This document shows positions 55,170 to 64,000 of a stretch of DNA of 64,000 bases, piece after piece (the stretch's first letter is position 1; the number at the start of each line of letters is the position of its first letter). Origin of the DNA: Nymphaea colorata (taxonomy: Eukaryota; Streptophyta; Magnoliopsida; Nymphaeales; Nymphaeaceae); assembly GCF_008831285.2 (NCBI RefSeq), contig NC_045149.1, positions 22,388,535-22,452,534 of the forward strand. The letters run 5' to 3'. A program made the position numbers and the translations under genes. Below the pieces are notes generated by a model. The model made no database searches, was not told the DNA's origin, and was given only the letters and a program-made list of their open reading frames with translations.

Positions 55170-58100
55170 CCGTCGGCCAAATGACTAAAATACCTTTAGT
55201 TTGCACTTTAATTTTTATAAAGACAAAATATAAATGAAAAAAGTAAAAAAATTATAGAAGACATTTCATTTTAATGTCTTTCCTTGGTTTACTGCATACC
55301 GTGTGCACGACGCACGCAACTTTCCCTCGGGTGAACGGTAGCTACATGACATTCATATAATTTAGCAGCTATCTAACATTCATATACCAAATTTTGATGA
55401 CTATTCGGTAGAAATTAAGTTACAAAAACAAAAGTTAACTTATTTTCTTCATGAAGAGTAAAAAATGCTCCTCAAAAGAGTTAAAGAGTTCCATTTAAGT
55501 AAATTCATTTGTTTCACTCTTTTTCTCCTGATCTCTCCTCCTTTGAAGAACATTTCATACTCTTGGAAAAACAATTTTGATATTTATAGCATAATCTCTA
55601 CCCCTCTTATCATATAAAATTTGACTACCCAGATGCTTCCTATTTAGCAATATCAGGATGATGTCTAAGGCTTGAAGTTTAATTCGGTGGGTCATAATTG
55701 GTTCTGAATCAAGCAAATTCCGGATTTTGGGTCTTTAGGTTAGAATTATCATTACAAAGATCAGGAGTCAAGACCAACCATTGAATCCAAATCTATTAAA
55801 ATGGAGCATTCAGTCCTCCCATGTCTTAAAATCTGAATAAATAGTCGGTTTCAAAATTCAAACCCTACCTTTTACCTTCATCAAGTCAACTCAAGAACCA
55901 AAATCCATGAGTTCTTACAGCACAGAACTAGTGACCCAAACAAATCATGTGTGCTCTGTACTTAAGGCCATCTCTGTTGAAAAAGAGAGAGAACCCATCT
56001 CCAATAAACGTAGGTCTACTTAACCTTTTGACTGAACTCAAACGAAAGCGACGCTCATTTTCTTTGCTCATACTCCACCACATCTTTGGACCCATTTGAG
56101 TTTAGTTCATATTACGGTTTTAGATTTCTAGCAAACTTCCATCAGATGGATCTAAACCCTGCCTTAGCCATTTGCCTCAAATCCATCAAGTGCAGTTTAG
56201 TTAAGGTTCTATCATTGGCATGAAGGCGAGTTATGAGTTATTACGGGCGTGCCATTGATTTCAAAATGTGGAATACCTTGCAAAATTTCCTAAAATCTTC
56301 TCTTTTCGCTCACTTGATTGGAACCCTTCGTATTAAACCCCGATCCGCTTTCGTTAGATCCATGGCAGGTTCCAGTCAAATAGAATAAGCTAGAGAATCA
56401 AATCAGACGGATCCACCGTTGAACATGAAAAATACAAACAGAAAATAAATTAGATTTTACTCATGCGCATTAATGATTATCCAACCTTGACTGTGCTATA
56501 GATATGCACATTTCATTTTTTCAAGTTGCATTTAGATATTCCAAATTAGATTTCTTTTATTAAACAGTCAGCTTAGACCACCTCCTAAGTTTCAATCGCA
56601 GAATATTTACGATGACTAATATATTTTAAATAGATCATTGTAAATGCAAACTGTAAAACTGTTTTTTTGGGTGAGCAGGAGGTTAACAATACACCGTTTC
56701 AAAACGATCTAAATATCATCTCACTTCTCTTGCCTTTGAGGCATTAAGCTACATCAAAAGCTGAGTGGAGTATGGTGCACCATTCTTCAATTGAGCAGGA
56801 GTTTAACAAGCCACCTCACAAAAAAAAACACAAAGGGTTCCCAACTCCCTACCATCCTGATTTTCCGGCGCCGCTTCCACGGTCCTGAGTTGCATCGAGA
56901 CTTGTGTTGGATGTGATACACCATTCAACTTGATGTCGCCATCCTAATATGCCAAGTATAAAAGAAATTTATAGATCATTGCTCAAAATTTCACATGCTT
57001 CTACAAGAATTATTAAAACTCTGTGAGTTCATAAAATGATTCACAAAACTCATGGTTAAGGAATGAAAAGTATTTTTGTCCCTATAAAAGGATGGAGCCG
57101 TCTTATGACATAACCGTTGATGGGGGTGAAAATCCTTCCACCCCTATGAGCATGTGGGCTTAAGGGGTCCCTTGGAAAGAGAGAGAGAAAGGGAGAAGGG
57201 CGGAACTTTAAACTACATTAAATACCATTCAAACCAATATCACCATATTCAATAATATTAATATAATAGCATCCCTACGTGCCACGAAGCCCGGCCAATG
57301 AAGGAGCCAAGTATGGGCTGGTGTGTGCAATTTTATATTGATAGGCCATCAAACTTATTTATATATAGGTGTTTCTTAAAATTTTAAGTTTAAGGCATAA
57401 CAATTTCTGAGATGTCTATCAGCACTATTCGGGATGTACCTTGTTTTAAGGTCCACACGAAAAAAAAAAAATGTCTCACTCTGGAGCTGGAAAAGTTCGC
57501 ACATTCCTTGTCGGACTAGCACTCTCATCTTCAGGTGCATCATTTTAAATAAAGAGGAACTTAACAAAGTAGTAAAAAAAAAAAAAGCATTTCACAATTC
57601 TCCAGTTAGACTTTTTTTGTTTATTTCTCTTACCAACTCTCTGCTACTATATCAAGCAGAATGGACTCATTTTAGATCAGCTTCTAGGCTTAATATTGCA
57701 CCATATTTGTGATTATTAATATATTACATAGATCGTGTTAAATGCGTTAAGGGAACAAAACTAATAAGCAATTGCTTGTGTGGCCCGTCATGAATTTGAA
57801 TAATTTCGTAAGCTTAGAAAAGCAGGACAAAGCCGAGCTGTGGAGCAAGTGAGTTTGAGACAGCACGAACAGAAACGGAAGAACAGTGACAAGATGTCGC
57901 ACAAATAGTCCCTTGACTTTTGTTGCATGTTAACTGCTTAATCAACAAATGACGACCTCGATCAATTCATGATAAAAAAACTTACAATCTGCAGACTCAT
58001 GCTTAACGAATGAAATATATATATTACACACACACACAACAGCACTTTTTGTACTTTTGTCCAGTTCAATGGACATGCATGTCTTACCACTAAATTTGGT

Positions 58101-58479
58101 GTTTGCATGTTTCCTTTTCATATCTCATCTTCTTTGTTTCTTAAAGTCGTGTTTTTTTTTTTTTGTAAATTGTTTATAATACATAACTTCATGCTTATTC
58201 TTTTTAGAGTCGCATACACATGTAACAACAACAAAACAGCCTAGTTTTGGATATATCCTATAAATACTAATAACTTTCCCTATACTATCAAATTTCGTTC
58301 TAATTAGTTTTGAAATGAAATTAGTTTTCTCAACATATTGCTCAATGTCCTGTGTTTGACAATCTCTTCATCCACATTTGACTCTTCATTCATGATAATC
58401 TCATCATCCACATTTATTTCTTTATTCACATTAAACCGCTACAAAAAGGAGGATTCACCAACGTGTTGGAAAAAGGGAC
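55170..58479. other. AT-rich intergenic sequence
   Basis: Holds the second copy of the dispersed repeat (55690-55930). Otherwise no coding signal, RNA gene or element ends that I can see. Confidence 0.5.
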
Positions 58480-58587
58480 GTCATGAAAGCTACTTTTATC
58501 ACCGTTCTGCTATAAATGTCGTTGAAGATAAATTTTTATCATCTTTCAGAACAAGATGTCGGTGAAAGTAGTTTTTTACGATGCATG

Positions 58588-59203
58588 TAGTGGCGGAGCC
58601 AGCATGGGGCTGGCGTGGGTGCCTGCCCATGCCAGCCCATCGTTCCCCCTTCCAACACCTTACTCCCACTACCTTCAAAAGCAAGCCAGAAAAGAGAAAC
58701 TAATTCCTTTGTTTCCCAGGCACCCCACACCAGCTCATCGTTCCCCTCCCAACACCTTACTTCCACTACCTCCAAAAGCAAACTGGGAAAGAGAAACTAA
58801 TTCCTCTGTTTCCCTCTCAAATTCCCAACGAAATCTGTGTGAAAGGTTGCAACAAAGGGGAAAAGGACTTAGAATTTTCCTTACAGAGAGAGAGGAGAAG
58901 GGAAAAAAAGAAAAAGGAGTAAGATGTGTAGTTTTTTCACCAGACCTTGGTAGGAGGAAGAGAACGACACAGAGACTATCGAAGAAATCAACCTTTCTTA
59001 GGTTCCTCCCTTTGGTGGTCCCGCTTTCCTTCTCCTATTTCTCCTATTTCTCTTTTTCTTTTCTTGGTTTATTTTCTTGCTTCCAGGTTCCCTTGAGCCT
59101 GTTGCATCTTCATGCTACTATGTACTAGTGCCCCATAGTCATTTTTTTTTTTCACATTCTATGTACTAGTGCCCCATAGCCAAAAATTTCTAATTCGCCA
59201 CTG
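58588..59203 (+). mobile_element. Tip100-like hAT element without transposase
   Basis: The left end tagtggcggagccagcatgg shares cccatgccagcc with the copy at 32880; the right end shares gccccatagccaaaaattt. Inside is a direct repeat of about 90 bases (about 58637-58722 and 58737-58815, with catcgttccc and agagaaactaattcc), and the last 50 bases before the right end are partly doubled (59110 and 59160). Flanking octamers gatgcatg and cttgtcac do not match. Confidence 0.75.
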
Positions 59204-59589
59204 CTTGTCACATCCAGGCCACCAAATTGTTGTTTACCTATGTCAAAATCCTCAGTGTACAGAAACTTCACCAATTATGTCCATGTAATATTCATGATGC
59301 AGAAACTTTTCTGAATAGTACATAATATCCATGTACCTCAAAACCTCAAAAAAAGGAAAAAAAATCTAAAAGAAAAATAAAATACCTGTTGTGTGCATTT
59401 CATAATCTTGTAATCCTCCCAACATAAAAGTTCACCTTTTCGACGAATTTTAATATGTTCTTACCATTCATGAACCAAAGTAACAAGAACAAAAATCAAA
59501 GCATGATTGATTTTAAAATAATATTAAGAAGCATTGAAAGCAAACCTGCAACAAAATACCCAAAATAAGGGAGAATGGAAACTCATAAC

Positions 59590-59950
59590 CTATGTCGCAC
59601 GGGTGCAGGTACGGTATTAGTATGGCTTCCGAAATGGTAATTTTGAAAAATTTAGGTATGCAGCACGACAAATTTTATATTTTCAAAAATAATAAAATAA
59701 AAAAAACATTAATAGTCTTATAATATATAAAAATTCTCAAAATTAAAGAAAAATCCGAGGAAAATATAGAATCTTTGTGGAAGAGAAATATAAAAGAAGG
59801 AAAAAATCAAAATGAGAGAAAAAATTAAGTTTGAAAATAGAATTTTAAATGTTTAAAAATGCAGCTGTAAAAGCCATAACCATGTAACCATGTCGTGTAG
59901 GTACGGCAACAAAGATACCTAGGCAAAAATGATGTATCCGTGTCACATAG
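59590..59950. mobile_element. Small non-autonomous relative of the complete hAT element
   Basis: The left end ctatgtcgcacgggtgcagg and right end (complement of ctatgtgacacggatacatc) resemble those of the element at 34930-38383, including ggtacgg motifs. Flanking octamers ctcataac and ctgataat agree at 6 of 8. It is 361 bases, AT-rich and non-coding. Confidence 0.7.
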
Positions 59951-60482
59951 CTGATAATATAGATGTTTGAAAAATTGGTGCAAAAAAAAGGCCCAGAAAC
60001 AGCACTTTCATCTTTACTAAAATCAAATATAACCAGAAAAGATGGAGGAAAATAAAATAATCTATGTACGATTTCTAAATTCGTAACTTAGAACCTGATT
60101 TTGCTGAGACAATATCCAGAACAGACATATCAAGAACTATAATATTCTAATTGATTAATCAACGACCATGGCCACTTGTTATGCATAAGAGTATAGTACA
60201 GAAAATGTTATGGGCCTTAGAAAAATCAAAGGAACTAATCAGATGCGAGAAATGTGATTTCACCAAGTGCTTGGAGGCCATCGTTCCTCCTAATTAGCAA
60301 AAACACCTAAAAGAAAATACAAATCATCAAAAGAACTCTATTTTCAAGAGAGACAAATTTATCAAACATCATTCCATTTTGTGTAACGTACAACTATGTT
60401 ACACAACTTGCTCAATAATGAGGAAAACATAAGGGAAAGAAAGGACCGAAATTTGACGGAATCATCATACTCACACACACAA

Positions 60483-60608
<126 letters not shown>

Positions 60609-60689
60609 GAGAGAGAGAGAGAAAGAAAGAAACAAAAAGAGAAAGGAAAAGTTATGTTTAACATTTTTTTTTGGTAAGCTCATTTTTAA

Positions 60690-61008
60690 TTTTCAAATAT
60701 AAGGCATGAGCCTGGGCACGTGGGCTCTGGCCCAAAAATTGGGCCGCCTTGGGCTGGAATTGGGCCAGCCCGATAAGTTGACTGGTGGGCCCGACTCAAC
60801 TTGATAATTTACATTTAAATATTATTTTACTATTTATTACATATAATTATATATGATGTTATAATTAATTAGATTTATATATTATTTTATGTTAGAAATA
60901 TATTTTTTAATGTTAACTGATCCAAGCGGAGCTTGGCCCAGGCTTGGGTTCTGGGTTCTCGGGCCAGGCCTGGCCGCATAGCCTGCAGCCAAACCCGAGT
61001 CTGACTCG
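60690..61008. repeat. GC-flanked, AT-centred repeat, MITE-like
   Basis: GC-rich flanks (gggctctggcccaaaaattg at left, gcttggcccaggcttgggtt at right) enclose an AT-rich middle. It borders the tiny exon 1 remnant. Ends and target duplication are not clear. Confidence 0.4.
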
Positions 61009-61056
61009 TTATTGCCTTTTAACGGTTGAACATCTTGGCAAACCAAATAACAAAGG
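61009..61056 (-). pseudogene. Tiny exon 1 remnant of a receptor-kinase paralogue
   Basis: About 45 bases (with aacatcttggcaaaccaaa) match 40036-40078 of the exon 1 copy at 39690-40244, within the AEMFDRQ and FAIW coding part. What follows to the right matches the sequence right of that copy. It marks where the duplicated block ends. Confidence 0.65.
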
Positions 61057-63485
61057 AACGGACACTTGAGTTGCCTGGAACCATAAATGTTTTACATGAT
61101 TTTTAACATGGAAAAAAATCACATTCTATGTAGCGTCATTATTCTGGGTTTGACGAAATGTTTTTACAGGGCTTTTACCGTAAAAAAAATCACATTCTAT
61201 ATAGTGTCACTATTTGGGTTTGAAGAAATCTACTCCACCTTACCTAGAGGGGCATAGCTCAAATGAGAGGTTTGACACATGTGACATGTCTTAAATTTCA
61301 GGTGTGGGGCTTCTTTCTTGTGTCGTAAAAGATATGAGTTCATACATACAAGTTGAATCACGTGAAGTTTTCACCATCCAGTGCCATCATATCTTTATAC
61401 CTTGAGGGCTTAGGCTCTTGTTTAGATGGTGAAATTAATCCTCCTGATTTCTGAAAATTAATCTCACTTTGATGTAAAAAGAAAGGGTATGATTGGATTC
61501 AGGGATCGATCCCAATGAAGCCAACTATAAACTATATTTGGGTTAGGCATCTAAAAGATTTCTTTGTACCTTTTTGTATAAAGTAATTTCGAAAAACGAT
61601 GTGTACTGGTCATCAGTCCGGTCGGCCAAGTGCCACCCAATCTATCAAATTTTGACCTTCTATCGGTCGTCAATCTCAATCAATACGATCCAACCATTTT
61701 CAATGCAAACAATGACAATATTAATGGCGGTACCCATGGACAGGGACTTTAAATCTCTCTGAAATTAAACTACGTATAATTTGTGTATTCTGTGACTTGC
61801 TCTTCTCCAACGGCGTTTCTCTCTGCTATGGACCAGCGAGTCGGGTGGAGTTGATTAGTTTCACCATCAACCGTGACGTGACGTACACGGCATATAACGT
61901 TTAATGGCTAAGTTGATTTGGAGATGGCAACTTGATTTGGAGAACACCACTGATTAAGGTGCCAAAAACATGATAAAAGCTTAATTGTCCCATAATGAAG
62001 CAACCAATGCATAGTCATTATTTCTCCAAGGTTCAGGAACTAATTGTCCCATAATGGCTTTTAATTAATGTTTTGTCACCTAGACCACGACCACAAGCAT
62101 AGGAATAATAAGAAAGCCTTTTCTAAAGTTTTAATTTTGATGGTTATAAACGAATGACAAACGATCTTTTTTGAATGAATGATTATTGTCGGAGGACATG
62201 ATAGTTTTGCATAATAATTAATAAGCAAGCTGCTGAAATGAAGGGATCACCTCTCTGTACATGTTGTAAAAAAATATAGTCAACAAAGAACAAGTTGAAG
62301 CACAAGTAGATGGGCACCCTGAGGCACTAGAAACAAGTCCCGTACCCTATAGAATGAAAGGTTGGGTGTAGGTTTCCTCCTTCAGACCCGGGTAGGTCTC
62401 CTCGGTTCAGCCGGAACTAATTGTCCATCATCAATTTGATAAAGGAAATTGATCAAATTCAATCTCGCAGCACTAAAATAGGAAATGATAGGCCAAATGC
62501 TTTGGTGTGTAAATCCATCAGTATTTGAAGATGCTGATCGATGCACTTATTGTTTTCTGTTTATGCTTTCTATCCTAACGAGGATGATCATAACTGTATG
62601 TCTTACATGGATATAGGCTGTAAAAGAACCGTTGTCTTCTCTGTTTTTTTTCACCGTATGCGGGCTAGATAGCGCAGGCTGCTCGAGTAGCTACTGCTTC
62701 TTCTGCTGCAATTTATCCCTTCATTCTCAACATGTCTAATTCATTGCTCTTAAGCGTAACCCATATCCAGCTTATACTGTTAAAATGCTGGTTTACCAGC
62801 ATCTTGTCTGAGAGTGTTCATGGCCTGGATGTTGGCATGTGCGTACGTGTTTGTTAGGTTGGACACTGTGTCGCATAATGTAAAACAAAACAAACACGAC
62901 TGGTTGGTTTGGACAATCACGTCTTAACATGCTTTTTTCTAAAATTTCAGTTCCACTATGGTTATACCATAGAGACAAAAAAAAAAAAAAAAATGGAGAC
63001 ACGTGCTTACTGATTTGATTCATTGAAAGACCGACCCATCTTTATTGCAAATATAGAATATGATCGGTAAATAAGGATCATTAGGAAGTGTTTCATTTAT
63101 CTATCTTGCCGACAGGGTGTTTGCAATGGGTATATGCATTTCCATTTATTTGGATTCACAATGAAATAAGAACTCTTGTTCAACATACCCAAATTCTATC
63201 TATCTTCTGATGCATCAACATAAGAAACAGAACTTTGAACATAATGCAAATATATTACATGGATTATATATATATATAACATAGATTTATACTTAATAGA
63301 CAAAATTGACAAAACTTAGTGAAAATACCCTCCTATCTTCAAAAATATGATAACCATCTTTCAATTGTTGCAAGACTACCCACATTACCATCACCCAAAT
63401 AAATGCACACTCACGTAAAATATAACATAGGTACAAAACAAACAACAAAAGGTAGTGGCTGAACCAAGCAATCAGATGATTGCAA
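61010..63485. repeat. Segmental duplication, copy 2 (partner 40245-43480)
   Basis: Same order as copy 1 without the MITE and without most of the copia gag fragment. It has its own tandem duplication of about 75 bases (about 61083-61158 and 61160-61232, with aaaaaatcacattctat in each) and an extra insert of about 80 bases near 61905-61985. No gene is seen until the kinase end at 63486. Confidence 0.9.
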
Positions 63486-64000
63486 CTACTCAATTTCTTC
63501 ATGTATTTCTCTGTCAAAAAGGCAAGCAACTGTGATGGAATCCACAACTTGGCTCATGCTTGGTCTTACACCACTTTCTTCTTCAACACACTGCAAACCC
63601 ACTTTAGTTAGAATTTCCATGCTTGAGTTGTCATACATTCCAAACAACTGTGGATCTGCTATTTCTTCCACCCAGTTCTGATTCGTTCTCACCATTTCTC
63701 TAATCCATGGAATTAGTTGTCTGCATCCAACTTCTTCGTCTTCACCTACTTGTTGAGATCCAGAGGAATTTCGTCCAGTCACCAACTCCAGCACCAAAAT
63801 GCCGTAGCTATATACATCGACCTTGGATGTGATGGGTAGGTTCAAAATCCACTCAGGAGCCATATAGCCTCTTGTTCCTCTTACCCGAGAAAATTCAGAA
63901 ATGTTATTTCCACCCCTATCGAAAAGCTTGGACAGACCGAAGTCAGCCACTTTTGGGTGAAAATCCTTGTCCAGAAGAATATTTTGTGGTTTTACATCAC
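63486..64000 (-). CDS. S-domain receptor kinase, C-terminal kinase part, cut by window edge
   Basis: The frame is open from the right edge to the stop. It reads CDVKPQNILLDKDFHPK at the edge, then VADFGLSKLF (DFG motif), GTRGYMAPEW (APE motif), the C-lobe with VDVYSYGILVLELVTGR, and ends REIHEEIE. It lacks all the lesions of the copy at 43321-44820, to which it is otherwise very close, so it may be functional. The catalytic loop again lacks the RD arginine (HCD in paralogues; only the CDV part is inside the window). The rest of the gene lies to the right. Downstream sequence is shared with the broken copy as part of a large duplication. Confidence 0.85.
   Translation of the reverse strand, partial: DVKPQNILLDKDFHPKVADFGLSKLFDRGGNNISEFSRVRGTRGYMAPEWILNLPITSKVDVYSYGILVLELVTGRNSSGSQQVGEDEEVGCRQLIPWIREMVRTNQNWVEEIADPQLFGMYDNSSMEILTKVGLQCVEEESGVRPSMSQVVDSITVACLFDREIHEEIE

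Noticed and set aside
58580-59211. Target-site duplication of the Tip100-like element at 58588
   Set aside because: Flanks gatgcatg and cttgtcac do not match; the left octamer instead matches the right flank of the element ending at 38520.

Overview
This is nuclear DNA of a flowering plant. The evidence is a plant-specific S-domain receptor kinase, two fragments of the plant-only DUF247 family, a PPR fragment, a likely TIR-domain relic (which favours a dicot or early-diverging angiosperm over a grass), spliced genes with GT-AG introns, and plant-type gypsy, copia and hAT transposons. The species cannot be named from the sequence. The window is AT-rich, gene-poor and dense in broken genes.

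Only two loci look able to encode full proteins. One is a two-exon ZmPK1-type S-domain receptor kinase on the minus strand (10569-13928, 809 residues). The other is the transposase of a hAT transposon (35194-37457, 725 residues after splicing of an 86-base intron), inside an element with matching ends and an 8-base target duplication (34930-38383). A third gene, the kinase end of another receptor kinase, enters from the right edge (63486-64000).

Layout: 1-9 kb is AT-rich with simple-sequence arrays, a TIR-like relic and a 54-base tandem repeat. 9.3-9.8 kb holds a DUF247 fragment. 10.5-14.4 kb holds the intact receptor kinase and its upstream region. 14.7-20.05 kb is one gypsy chromovirus on the minus strand, with GTAAG target duplication. 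20-24 kb is AT-rich with nothing coding. 24.4-24.75 kb holds a receptor-kinase fragment. 25.6-29.7 kb is gene-derived sequence hit by a small Tip100-like hAT element that carries a PPR fragment, followed by a broken Rab GTPase fragment. 30-31.8 kb is a truncated relative of the gypsy element. 32-38.5 kb is an inverted-repeat minisatellite, then a Tip100-like element carrying four spliced exons of an unrecognised gene, with the complete hAT nested inside it. 39.7-47.9 kb is a graveyard of three more receptor-kinase copies. 48-54 kb holds two copia remnants. 54.8-55.2 kb holds a DUF247 C-terminus. 55-61 kb is non-coding with two small hAT elements. 61-64 kb is a duplicate of 40.2-43.8 kb.

Together this is a birth-and-death cluster of receptor kinases, all on the minus strand, repeatedly cut up by hAT and LTR elements. 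The best leads are hAT elements that picked up host exons, a target site split across 20 kb by rearrangement, and a hAT copy that looks intact apart from one altered conserved cysteine.
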